A DNA stretch of 44,414 bases from Micavibrio sp. (lineage in GTDB: Bacteria > Pseudomonadota > Alphaproteobacteria > Micavibrionales > Micavibrionaceae), in contig PANS01000029.1 in the NCBI GenBank assembly GCA_002708415.1, forward strand, positions 1 through 44,414. Reading direction: 5' to 3'. The notes under the pieces are model-generated. The model searched no databases. It was given only the letters and a program-made list of their open reading frames with translations, and had not been told where the DNA came from. Within the stretch, counting starts at the first letter, position 1. Every line of letters begins with the position of its first letter. This document shows positions 8,305-17,544 of the stretch, piece by piece. A program made the translations under genes and the position numbers.

Positions 8305-8970
8305 ATGCTGACGAAAAAACAACGCGAGTTGCTCATTTTTATTCATGACAATATGAAAGAAAGCGACGTTGCCCCTTCATTTGACGAGATGCGTATCGCG
8401 CTAGGTTTAAAGTCAAAATCAGGTATTCATCGCCTTATTTCTGCGCTTGTTGAACGTGGATATTTAGAGCGCCTTCCTCATCGTGCGCGCGCACTACAAG
8501 TGACGCGTTTGCCTAAAGACATTAGCGCCGAAAAAGAAACAAACGCTAATAATATTGCACCCTTTCCTGCCGCGATTGCCGCAGATATGACATCAGTGCC
8601 CCTTTACGGACGCATTGCTGCAGGCTCTCCGATTGAAGCCATCCGTGATGAAAATGGCGCCGTTGATCTCCCGCCCATGATGATGGGATCAGGCGAACAT
8701 TATGCTCTTGAAGTTGATGGCGAGTCGATGATCAATGCTGGAATCAATGATGGCGATACAGTTATCATAAAAAAGTGTGATCATGCCAATGATGGTGACA
8801 TCGTGGTTGCCCTTGTTGATGGAGAAGAAGTCACTCTTAAACGCCTTAAACGTAAGGATGGAAAAGTTATTCTTATTCCCGAAAATGACGAATTTACTGA
8901 ACAAGTTTTCACACCAGATCGTGTGCAAATCCAAGGTAAGCTCGCCAGCCTGATGCGCACTTATCATTAA
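8305..8970 (+). CDS. lexA: LexA repressor
   Basis: MLTKKQRELLIFIHDNMKESDVAPSFDEMRIALGLKSKSGIHRLISALVERGYL; cleavage-site region GRIAAGSPIEA; catalytic DGESM and EEVTLKRLKR. Confidence 0.96.
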   Translation: MLTKKQRELLIFIHDNMKESDVAPSFDEMRIALGLKSKSGIHRLISALVERGYLERLPHRARALQVTRLPKDISAEKETNANNIAPFPAAIAADMTSVPLYGRIAAGSPIEAIRDENGAVDLPPMMMGSGEHYALEVDGESMINAGINDGDTVIIKKCDHANDGDIVVALVDGEEVTLKRLKRKDGKVILIPENDEFTEQVFTPDRVQIQGKLASLMRTYH

Positions 8971-8998
8971 ACCTTAAGGTGTTAAACCGTTACTACCC

Positions 8999-9038
8999 TT
9001 ATCACCCTTTGGCTTGACCAAAGGATTTTTTAAAAACC
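8999..9038 (+). terminator. Intrinsic terminator downstream of lexA (nested hairpins)
   Basis: CCTTTGG-CTTGA-CCAAAGG (9006-9024) followed by ATTTTTT; outer 9-bp stem TTATCACCC / GGGTGATAA overlaps it. Confidence 0.75.
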
Positions 9039-9045
9039 CGGGTGA

Positions 9046-9096
9046 TAAAAAACAAACCCCACCACTTTTTTGGCAAACAAAGTGGGTTGGCGAATA
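9046..9096 (-). terminator. Intrinsic terminator for comEC
   Basis: Minus strand reads CCACTTTGTTTGCCAAAAAAGTGG (stem CCACTTT/AAAGTGG) followed by TGGGGTTTGTTTTTTATC. Confidence 0.65.
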
Positions 9097-9115
9097 CGTT
9101 AAATATATCAATAGC

Positions 9116-11230
9116 TTATCGCAATTCACGTTTGTTCCAAGGACGTTTTCCTCGCGTTTGTTGATCTGTTTTAACACTGATTGAACCATTATTGAGCCAA
9201 ATGGCATGTGATCCATCACGCCATATATCAAAACGATCAATGACTTTACCTGCTTTACATTCACGTTTTTTCACAGGATTTTCAGACAGTACTAAATCTG
9301 CCCAACGACAATCATCTTGAAGTGATTTGAGAGATTTTGAATACGCAATTTTAACGCCCTCTAATTCTCCACGGCAACCAAAAATATCACAGCGAAACGG
9401 CAGCCCTTCTCTGAAAGCGCCCTCTTTTGGAAAGGTCTGTTTTTCACGGGTCTTTTGGCCATTACGCCGAAGCCAATTATCTGCCGTATAACGATCCTGA
9501 CGCCCTGATGACACAACAATATGACCATCATCATCACGAATGGAAACTAATTTAAAATCTGAAGAAATTTGAATAGTTGGCTGTTTAACAAAGAATAGAG
9601 ATATACTCGTTAAAAGTGCTATGCCAAGCGCAATTTGGCTCAACGCACCACGCCAAAGACACATAAACCAAAGGCAGATAACAATTATAACAAAAGGCAA
9701 AAATGGAAAGGCTACAAATCGGCTTACTGCACCATCCATATTCGCTACCCAATGCGCAGATGCTAAAATCCAGCTAATCCCATAGCCAGCAATATCAAGC
9801 GATACCTCTTCTAAACCAATAGGCATCAGCAAATACGAAAACAGTAAAGCTGGCATGACAATAAAGGCCATAATCGGTACAGCTATAATGTTGGCTATTG
9901 TTCCGTACAACGCAAAGGTTTGAAAGTGATACATGGCAAAAAATCCCGTTGCAAAGCCTGCAACGACTGTCGTTAAGATCACGCCGATCAAATAAAGCAT
10001 TGCACGGCGCATAAAGCCCGCATGAGAATATAGCTTTGTCCAATAAGGGCTAATACGCTCATAAAAACACACGAGCGCAACAACGGCGGCAAATGACATT
10101 TGAAAACTTACACTCACAAGGCTTTCTGGACTAAACAGTAAAACGACAAAGGCTGCCAAAGCCACAAGGCGCATGGATATCGCCGTTCGATCCAGCATAA
10201 TCGCTATCAACACCAAACCACTCATCATAAGCGCCCGTTGCGTCGGTATCGTCGCTCCGACAATAAGCGTATACAAAATAGCGCCCACAAGCGCAAAAAC
10301 GGCAGCATATTTTTTAATCGGATAATAAAGCGCCATATTCGGTATTGCGGCCATAAATAAACGACTAAAGAAAAACAGCACTCCAACAATCATACCAACA
10401 TGCATGCCAGATATTGCAAGTAAATGTGCAAGGCCTGCATCACGCATCGCCTGAATATCCTGCTTTGCAATAGAACCGCGTTGCCCCGTCATCAAAGCAT
10501 TCGCAACAGCGCCTTGCCGCCCTTTGAGCTGTCTCTCAACGCGTTGTGATAAACGCTCGCGCGTTTTTGCCCAAAAATGAGATAAACCGCTCGCCTCTTT
10601 TAAAATTTCTGGCTGGTTGTAAATAAACCCAACAGCGCCAAGACCTTTAAAGAACGCATAACGCTGAAAATCGAATGCCCCTGGCGATACTGGCGCAGAT
10701 GGCGGATTGAGCTTTGCCAGCACTTTAATCCGTTGCCCAGATAAAACTCCTTCATCTTTACGTAATTTAAGACGTACTTTACGTGGTGTTTGCTCTAACT
10801 CTAACCGTTCAACATCTAAGTCGCGCAAAATAATACGGCTTCCCTGTCCTATACCTTGCGGTTCAACACGTTCAACCGTTCCAATAACATCAACTGGCCC
10901 TAACGCCTTATTAAGCAAAGGTGTATAAACAAGCGCCGTTCTGACTTGTGCCGTACCAAACCCCAAAGCCATCAAAAAAAAGAGGTGCGCAAAAACAAAC
11001 TGTACCCTTCTTCGCTCAACCTCGTGGCGTCGTTTATATGTTGCTAAAACAGCTCCTAGACCGCCTAAAACAAAGCTAAAACCTAAAATAAAAGGTGGCT
11101 CAACCCGTAACATAAAGTAAATTGCGATGCCGATTGCCAAAAAGAATGGAGACCAGAGAAAAAGGCTATTTTTCTGGAGGCTTACTTCCTGTATGATAAA
11201 GCCGTATAATTTATGGAACAAACGCAGCAA
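9116..11230 (-). CDS. comEC: ComEC/Rec2-family competence/DNA transport protein (DUF4131 N-terminus)
   Basis: Multi-TM protein with QRGSIAKQDIQAMRDAGLAHLLAISGMHVGMIVGVLFF and ATIPTQRALMMSGLVLIAIMLDR; located between lexA and gltX. Confidence 0.92.
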   Translation of the reverse strand: MLRLFHKLYGFIIQEVSLQKNSLFLWSPFFLAIGIAIYFMLRVEPPFILGFSFVLGGLGAVLATYKRRHEVERRRVQFVFAHLFFLMALGFGTAQVRTALVYTPLLNKALGPVDVIGTVERVEPQGIGQGSRIILRDLDVERLELEQTPRKVRLKLRKDEGVLSGQRIKVLAKLNPPSAPVSPGAFDFQRYAFFKGLGAVGFIYNQPEILKEASGLSHFWAKTRERLSQRVERQLKGRQGAVANALMTGQRGSIAKQDIQAMRDAGLAHLLAISGMHVGMIVGVLFFFSRLFMAAIPNMALYYPIKKYAAVFALVGAILYTLIVGATIPTQRALMMSGLVLIAIMLDRTAISMRLVALAAFVVLLFSPESLVSVSFQMSFAAVVALVCFYERISPYWTKLYSHAGFMRRAMLYLIGVILTTVVAGFATGFFAMYHFQTFALYGTIANIIAVPIMAFIVMPALLFSYLLMPIGLEEVSLDIAGYGISWILASAHWVANMDGAVSRFVAFPFLPFVIIVICLWFMCLWRGALSQIALGIALLTSISLFFVKQPTIQISSDFKLVSIRDDDGHIVVSSGRQDRYTADNWLRRNGQKTREKQTFPKEGAFREGLPFRCDIFGCRGELEGVKIAYSKSLKSLQDDCRWADLVLSENPVKKRECKAGKVIDRFDIWRDGSHAIWLNNGSISVKTDQQTRGKRPWNKRELR

Positions 11231-11315
11231 AGCTTACCTAAAGTCTTGATTTGATAGATATTTCACTATAACCAAATCGAACGACTACAAAAGAAAGATT
11301 TAAAAGAAATATATC

Positions 11316-12743
11316 ATGAGTGTTATTACAAGATTTCCACCCTCTCCTACAGGTTTTATGCATATTGGTAACGCTCGTACCGCATTATTTAATTACCTAT
11401 ATGCGCGTCACACTGGCGGTAAATTCGTTGTTCGTATTGAAGATACAGATCGCGCACGTCATTCAGAGGAAGCCGTGCAAGTTATCTTTAACGCGCTTGA
11501 ATGGATGGGACTTGAATTTGATAATGAGCCAGAGTCTCAATACGCAAACCGCCAACGTCATATTGATATCGCTAATGAACTTCTCGCCGCAGGCAAAGCC
11601 TATAAATGTTACTGCACACCCGAAGAACTAACCCAGATGCGTGAAACTGCAAAAATAGAAGGTCGCCCTGTGGCCTATGATAATCGCTGGCGTGATCGTG
11701 ATGAAAGCGAAGCGCCTGAAGGTATAGATCCTGTTATCCGTATCAAATCCCCAATAGATGGCGAAACAGTTGTAGACGATCAAGTACAAGGAAACGTGAC
11801 AGTTGATAATAAACAACTTGATGATTTTATTATTCTACGTAGTGATGGTGTGCCAACCTACATGCTTGCCGTTGTCGTTGATGATCACGATATGGGCATA
11901 ACGCACGTTATCCGCGGCGATGATCACCTTAATAATACATTCCGCCAAAACATCATTTATGACGCCATGGGTTGGAATAAACCCATTTACGCACACTGTC
12001 CGCTGATTCACGGAACAGATGGATCAAAATTCTCTAAACGTCATGGTTCTATTAGCGTCGAAGATTACAAAGATATGGGCTTCCTTCCAGAAGCTCTATG
12101 TAACTACCTGCTCCGTTTAGGCTGGGGTCATAAAGACGAAGAAATCATTCCAATGGATAAAGCCATTGAGCTATTTGACCTAAAAGGTATTAACAAAGCG
12201 GCTTCAAAATTTGATTTCAAAAAACTTGAAAATTTAAACGCACATTACATCAAAGAAGCCGATAATCATCGTCTTATTGATCTAATCTCACCTTTCTTAA
12301 AAGCAAATCACGACATCATCATTAGTGAGGAAGGCCTTATGCGTCTCACTGTAATGATGGACGCGCTGAAAGATCGTGCAAAAACGCTTATTCAGCTTGC
12401 AGACGAGAGTAAATTCTTGCTCGTTAACGCGCCATTTGATTTTGATGAAGGGGCACAAAAACATCTAACGCCAGATGCAAAGGTAATATTACAAGGCGTT
12501 TTAACCGCGATAAAAGAACTCAATAACTTTACGCATGAAGAGATCGAACATAAATGTCGTAACATTGCTCAAGTGGAAGCTGATGGAAAACTTGGTAAAG
12601 TCATGATGCCCGTACGCGCCGCCCTTACAGGAACAGATAAATCGCCCTCTCTCTTCGAAGCTGCAGAGGTTTTAGGGCAAGAAGAAACAATCAAACGTCT
12701 TAATCATGCAATCGCCTATATTGGTAGCGCGACTAAACATTAA
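11316..12743 (+). CDS. gltX: Glutamyl-tRNA synthetase
   Basis: RFPPSPTGFMHIGNARTALFNYLYAR (HIGH-type), VVRIEDTDRARHSEEAV, GSKFSKRHGSISVEDY (KMSKS-type). Confidence 0.97.
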   Translation: MSVITRFPPSPTGFMHIGNARTALFNYLYARHTGGKFVVRIEDTDRARHSEEAVQVIFNALEWMGLEFDNEPESQYANRQRHIDIANELLAAGKAYKCYCTPEELTQMRETAKIEGRPVAYDNRWRDRDESEAPEGIDPVIRIKSPIDGETVVDDQVQGNVTVDNKQLDDFIILRSDGVPTYMLAVVVDDHDMGITHVIRGDDHLNNTFRQNIIYDAMGWNKPIYAHCPLIHGTDGSKFSKRHGSISVEDYKDMGFLPEALCNYLLRLGWGHKDEEIIPMDKAIELFDLKGINKAASKFDFKKLENLNAHYIKEADNHRLIDLISPFLKANHDIIISEEGLMRLTVMMDALKDRAKTLIQLADESKFLLVNAPFDFDEGAQKHLTPDAKVILQGVLTAIKELNNFTHEEIEHKCRNIAQVEADGKLGKVMMPVRAALTGTDKSPSLFEAAEVLGQEETIKRLNHAIAYIGSATKH

Positions 12744-12792
12744 AGACACATTAGACGTTTGAATTCATAAACGAAGTGGCATAGAATGCTAC

Positions 12793-12818
12793 CTAGTGGG
12801 ATTTGGGGATTCTACTAG
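12793..12818 (+). other. Hairpin in the gltX-gltA intergenic region
   Basis: CTAGTGGGATT-TGGG-GATTCTACTAG: 11 contiguous pairs (with G-U), 4-nt loop, no following T-run. Confidence 0.5.
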
Positions 12819-12861
12819 ATAATTTTCTACATCTTAAAGCCAACCCCTCTAGGAAAAATTC

Positions 12862-14169
12862 ATGAGCGACAAACAAGAACAAACATTCACTCTAACCAAT
12901 GATCAAACAGGAGAAAGCGTCAAACTGCCTATCGTTGAAGGAACATACGGACCGCATTGTATAGATATCCGTAAACTTCACGCCGCCACAGGACACTTCA
13001 CACTCGACCCAAGTTTTACAGCAACGGGAAGCTGTAAATCACGTATCACGTATATTGATGGTGAAAAAGGTGTCCTGATGCACCGCGGTTACGATATTAA
13101 AGAGCTCGCCACGAAAAGTACATACATGGAAACTTGCTTCCTGCTTCTTTACGGTGATTTACCAAACAAAAGCGAACTAGAAGAGTTTCAAAACAACATC
13201 ACATACCACACAATGGTGCATGAACAGCTCCGCAGTATCTTCCAAGGTTTTCGCCGTGACGCACATCCAATGGCCATTATGGTTGGTGTGGTTGGCGCGT
13301 TGGCCGCTTTCTATCACGACAGCTTGGATATTAACGATCCAAAACAGCGTGAAATTTCAGCGCACCGTCTCATTGCTAAAGTTCCAACATTAGCCGCAAT
13401 GAGTATGAAATATTCAGCGGGTCAACCGTTTGTTTATCCCGACAACTCATTAAGTTACGCCGCAAACTTCTTAAACATGTGTTTTTCTGTTCCTGCCGAA
13501 CCCTATAAATGCACACCTGTTTTAGAACGTGCGATGGAGCGTATTTTAATACTGCACGCGGATCATGAACAAAACGCATCGACATCAACTGTGCGTATTG
13601 CTGGATCATCACAAGCCAATCCGTTCGCTTGTATCTCTTCTGGCATAGCCTCTCTTTGGGGGCCAAGCCACGGCGGAGCGAACCAAGAAGTTTTAGTGAT
13701 GCTGGATGAAATCGGCACAAAAGATCGGATTCCTGAATTTATTGCCCGCGCAAAAGATAAAGATGATCCATTCCGCCTCATGGGTTTTGGTCACCGCGTA
13801 TATAAAAACTTTGACCCGCGCGCTCAGGTGCTTAAGGAATCTTGTGATGAGGTGCTTGAAGAGCTCGGTGTCGATGACCCACGTTTAGAACTTGCCATGG
13901 AGTTAGAGCGTATAGCCCTTGAAGATCCATACTTTGTTGAACGTAAACTCTTCCCGAATGTTGATTTCTATTCAGGCATCATCCTAAAAGCTATGGGCTT
14001 CCCAACAGAAATGTTTACGGTACTCTTTGCTGTATCACGTACTGTGGGTTGGGTATCCCAATGGAAGGAAATGATGGAAGAACCGTCACTACGCATCGGT
14101 CGTCCGCGTCAACTCTACACTGGCGCCGCAGAACGCCCATACGTTCCAATGAAAAAGCGTAAGAAGTAA
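12862..14169 (+). CDS. gltA: Citrate synthase
   Basis: [81 protein letters not shown]. Confidence 0.98.
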   Translation: MSDKQEQTFTLTNDQTGESVKLPIVEGTYGPHCIDIRKLHAATGHFTLDPSFTATGSCKSRITYIDGEKGVLMHRGYDIKELATKSTYMETCFLLLYGDLPNKSELEEFQNNITYHTMVHEQLRSIFQGFRRDAHPMAIMVGVVGALAAFYHDSLDINDPKQREISAHRLIAKVPTLAAMSMKYSAGQPFVYPDNSLSYAANFLNMCFSVPAEPYKCTPVLERAMERILILHADHEQNASTSTVRIAGSSQANPFACISSGIASLWGPSHGGANQEVLVMLDEIGTKDRIPEFIARAKDKDDPFRLMGFGHRVYKNFDPRAQVLKESCDEVLEELGVDDPRLELAMELERIALEDPYFVERKLFPNVDFYSGIILKAMGFPTEMFTVLFAVSRTVGWVSQWKEMMEEPSLRIGRPRQLYTGAAERPYVPMKKRKK

Positions 14170-14174
14170 CTTAT

Positions 14175-15305
14175 CTACAAAGATAGAATAAAGTTAGCAG
14201 CCGTCTTTGACGGCTGTTCGCCATTCTGCCCCAAAATTGCCGCACGGACATCGCCAAAAGCATTTTGTTGTGCAATACGCACATGATCTTCATCAAGCAG
14301 TTTAATGGCTTCTTTTGCGATAGCTTTAGGCTTACATTCACGCTGAATAAACTCTGGCACGACCTCTTTATCTAAAATGATATTAGCCAAATGCGCAAAG
14401 CGCGTCTTAATAATAAAACGCGCAATAATAGCCGTTAGCTTATTCATATTATAAGCTATTAAGTGCGGAACATTTGCGGCAGAAAGCTCTAACCCAACAG
14501 TTCCTGATACAGCAATCGCTGCATCGCACGACTTGAACACAGACCATTTATTTTCTTTATCCGTAAAGATATGTGTTTTTACAGGTAGGTCTTTTAAACG
14601 CTGTTCAAGCTCAACTTTTAAATATGGCAGCGTCGGTACAATAATTTCAATATTCGGCTTGGCTTTTGCAATCTCTTGCGCGGCCTCAATCAATATTGGT
14701 GAAAGGCGCGCGACCTCACCACGGCGTGAGCCGAAAAACAAACCAAGATACGGCACATCATTTTCCATTAAAGGTTTCGCATCACGTATCCCGCTTTCCA
14801 TCATAGGGTGGCCAACAGCAATCGCCTTTAATCCCTCTTTTGTAAAATATGGAGGCTCAAAATGAAACAGGCATACTAATGCATCAAGGAATTTAGATAG
14901 TTTTTTGGCGCGCTTTGGTCGCCATGCCCAAACTGTCGGCGCAACATAATGGACGAGTTGCGGGGCATCTTTACCAAGCGCCTTGCGTAATTTTTTATGC
15001 ACGCGGAAGCAAAAATCTGGCGCATCAATCGTTAAAACAATGTCGGGTTTTTCCTTGATAATATCATGGGCTGTTTGATTGATACGCCCTATTAGCTTTT
15101 TTAAATTAGGCAAGATTTCAACAATGCCCATCAACGATAATTCATCCATCGCAAACAGGCTTTTTAAACCATGAGTTTCCATACGCTCACCGCCTATTCC
15201 AGAAAACACCGTATCAGGCTCTTGATTCTGTATCGCCGCCATGAGTTGTGCCCCTAAAAAATCACCTGATGCTTCACCAGCAATGATATATATATGTTTA
15301 CTCAT
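14175..15305 (-). CDS. lpxB: Lipid-A-disaccharide synthase
   Basis: HIYIIAGEASGDFLGAQLMAAI, FSGIGGERMETHGL, LSLMGIVEILPNL, PTVWAWRPKRAKKL, AVSGTVGLELSAANVPHLIAYNMN. Confidence 0.97.
   Translation of the reverse strand: MSKHIYIIAGEASGDFLGAQLMAAIQNQEPDTVFSGIGGERMETHGLKSLFAMDELSLMGIVEILPNLKKLIGRINQTAHDIIKEKPDIVLTIDAPDFCFRVHKKLRKALGKDAPQLVHYVAPTVWAWRPKRAKKLSKFLDALVCLFHFEPPYFTKEGLKAIAVGHPMMESGIRDAKPLMENDVPYLGLFFGSRRGEVARLSPILIEAAQEIAKAKPNIEIIVPTLPYLKVELEQRLKDLPVKTHIFTDKENKWSVFKSCDAAIAVSGTVGLELSAANVPHLIAYNMNKLTAIIARFIIKTRFAHLANIILDKEVVPEFIQRECKPKAIAKEAIKLLDEDHVRIAQQNAFGDVRAAILGQNGEQPSKTAANFILSL
14196..14218. terminator. Possible terminator-like hairpin embedded in the lpxB 3' coding end, downstream of gltA
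   Basis: AGCAGCCGTC (14196-14205) / GACGGCTGTT (14209-14218), loop TTT; 27 bp after the gltA stop; encodes QPSKTAA of LpxB. No clear U-tract. Confidence 0.35.
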
Positions 15306-16150
15306 ACGCGCACCCCCACAATAAAAGCGCTCTTTTGATCTGCTAGATTTACAGCATCGCTTTGATCCAAAAACAGGCTATTACCTGCATGTACAGCGAT
15401 ACCAGCCATTTTCTTTTCTAAACAGACGCGTACTGTCTCCAAACCGATTGTCGGTAAATCAAGGTCTTTATCTTGCTGTGGTTTACATGTTTTAACGAGG
15501 ATCGCGCCTTCTTCACCCAATTTACGAATAAGAGCATTCGTGCCTTTATTATCTTCGCGTCCAATAACCTGCCCCTCTTTAACAAGGACAGCCTGACCAA
15601 TATCTTTATAACCAATATCTTGAGACGCTTTTATTCCTAATTCAATATCGCCTTGAAATTGATTTGCACTCTTTTTAGTCATTGTGCCTTCAGGTGTTAA
15701 AAGTTCTGGCAAGAATTTATGAATACCATGTAGCTTAAACCCACGAATTTCAAGCGCTTCACGTCCCGCTTTTAAGATCGCATTGTCACCACGCGCCCAA
15801 ACACCTTTTGTTAGAAAGAACCAAAGCGTTGACCAATCAGGGATCATCGAACGTAATAATGGGCGCTTAATCGCACCAATAAATACAGCGTCATGAATAT
15901 CTTGCTCACGCATCCATTTCAAAATTGAACCGCTCGCCGCAATACGTGTTTGGATATGTTCAACGCCTTCAAAAGTTTCAATATCTGTTTGCCCTTCAAA
16001 GCCAACAACATAGGGCGTAATACCACTTTTCTGACAATGCGTGATCAATAAGCGAGGAAGAACTCCACCACCGGCGAAAATACCAAGTTTTTTGATTTCT
16101 TGATTAACGATAGCGCTATCTACGCCGCTTGCTTTTGTGCGGGCTGACAT
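15302..16150 (-). CDS. lpxI: UDP-2,3-diacylglucosamine diphosphatase LpxI (DUF1009)
   Basis: LGIFAGGGVLPRLLITHCQKSG, VFIGAIKRPLL, GDNAILKAGREALEIRGFKLHGIHKFLPELLTPEG; sits between lpxA and lpxB. Confidence 0.93.
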   Translation of the reverse strand: MSARTKASGVDSAIVNQEIKKLGIFAGGGVLPRLLITHCQKSGITPYVVGFEGQTDIETFEGVEHIQTRIAASGSILKWMREQDIHDAVFIGAIKRPLLRSMIPDWSTLWFFLTKGVWARGDNAILKAGREALEIRGFKLHGIHKFLPELLTPEGTMTKKSANQFQGDIELGIKASQDIGYKDIGQAVLVKEGQVIGREDNKGTNALIRKLGEEGAILVKTCKPQQDKDLDLPTIGLETVRVCLEKKMAGIAVHAGNSLFLDQSDAVNLADQKSAFIVGVRV

Positions 16151-16932
16151 AAGCCGAACTTTTCTTTATTACGGGCGAACTCAATAACTTTCATTACGAC
16201 TTCATCCCCCTTAAAATCAGCAGATACCGTATCAATGCGTTGATCCAAATTGCCTTCACCATTAAAAATCATATTAACCGCTTTTTGAATTCGACGAATT
16301 TGAGTTTTATCAAAACCGCCTCGTTCCAATCCTATAAGGTTAAGCCCTGCCAAAGAAGCGCGCTCCCCCTTAACGCGACCAAATGGAATAACATCGCTTT
16401 CAACACCGCTCATGCCACCGATAACAGCATATGCGCCAATACGAACAAATTGATGAACAGCCGCTAAACCACCAATTAACGCACGATCACCAACAACAAC
16501 GTGACCGCCCAGCGTGGCATTATTCGCCATAATAACCCCATCACCAATAATACAATCATGCGCAATATGAACGCCCATCATGAATAAACCATCATCACCA
16601 ACAACAGTTTTCATCGCGCCGCTCTCTGTGCCTGGATTCATTGTAACATGTTCGCGAATTTTATTATTCTTGCCGATAATAAGTTCAGAAGGCTCACCAT
16701 GATATTTCAAATCCTGTGGATCAGAGCCAATAGAAGCAAACGGATAAATAATAGTTCCCTCGCCCACGCTTGTATGACCATCAAGGTTTACATGACTTTT
16801 TAGCGTACAGTTTTCGCCCATCACAACGTTTGGACCAACGATACAATAAGGACCAATTTTTGAGCCCGCTCCAATTTGTGCGCCCTGCTCAATAATAGCT
16901 GTTGGGTGGATATCTACATTATCAAACGTCAT
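16120..16932 (-). CDS. lpxA: UDP-N-acetylglucosamine acyltransferase
   Basis: Hexapeptide repeats from MTFDNVDIHPTAIIEQGAQIGAGSKIGPYCIVGPNV; IREHVTMNPGTE; MGVHIAHDCIIGDGVIMANNATLGGHV. Homology begins at the ATG at 16932, not 16992. Confidence 0.95.
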   Translation of the reverse strand: MTFDNVDIHPTAIIEQGAQIGAGSKIGPYCIVGPNVVMGENCTLKSHVNLDGHTSVGEGTIIYPFASIGSDPQDLKYHGEPSELIIGKNNKIREHVTMNPGTESGAMKTVVGDDGLFMMGVHIAHDCIIGDGVIMANNATLGGHVVVGDRALIGGLAAVHQFVRIGAYAVIGGMSGVESDVIPFGRVKGERASLAGLNLIGLERGGFDKTQIRRIQKAVNMIFNGEGNLDQRIDTVSADFKGDEVVMKVIEFARNKEKFGLCQPAQKQAA

Positions 16933-17035
16933 AATACTTAAAGCCTTTATAATTACAGCTTTATATATAAGAAAAACGCCCCAAAGCCGCAATTCACTTC
17001 GTTTTTCAGAATGTTACAGTGGGAAGTTTAAGTAA

Positions 17036-17503
17036 CTAGCCAGCTTCTTGATCGGTCAGCATTGCACTAAAAGTCGCTTCTGCGCACACTTTACCATCAA
17101 CCTTTGCTGTACCTTGGAACTTCCAAACAGGACCTTTTTGCCTCACTTTTTCAACATGAATATGAACACTGTCACCAGGAACAACAGGTTTTCTAAAACG
17201 CGCATTATCAATCGTCATAAAGTAAACAACTTTGCCCATAGCCTCTTCACCGAGCGTTTCAACAACCAAAATAGCTGAGGTCTGAGCCATAGCCTCAACG
17301 ATTAACACGCCAGGCATCACAGGAATCCCCGGAAAATGTCCTATAAAATGCGGCTCATTCATTGTTACATTTTTAAGGCCAACGGCGTACTCGCCCGCTT
17401 CAAAATCGATAATACGATCAACGAGCAAGATAGGATAACGGTGTGGGATCATTTTCATGATCTGTTGCACGTCAATAATTTTATTTTTGTCTGTGTCGCT
17501 CAT
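17036..17503 (-). CDS. fabZ: 3-hydroxyacyl-ACP dehydratase
   Basis: IMKMIPHRYPILLVDRIIDFE, VTMNEPHFIGHFPGIPVMPGVLIVEAMAQTSAIL. Confidence 0.97.
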   Translation of the reverse strand: MSDTDKNKIIDVQQIMKMIPHRYPILLVDRIIDFEAGEYAVGLKNVTMNEPHFIGHFPGIPVMPGVLIVEAMAQTSAILVVETLGEEAMGKVVYFMTIDNARFRKPVVPGDSVHIHVEKVRQKGPVWKFQGTAKVDGKVCAEATFSAMLTDQEAG

Positions 17504-17544
17504 AATGCCCTATTATTGTTATTTATTTTCTATCGTCAATGCCG

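Noticed and set aside
8974-9264. 96-aa minus ORF at the comEC/lexA junction
   Set aside because: Out of frame with comEC over its 3' end and runs through both terminator hairpins; low-complexity, unrecognisable product.
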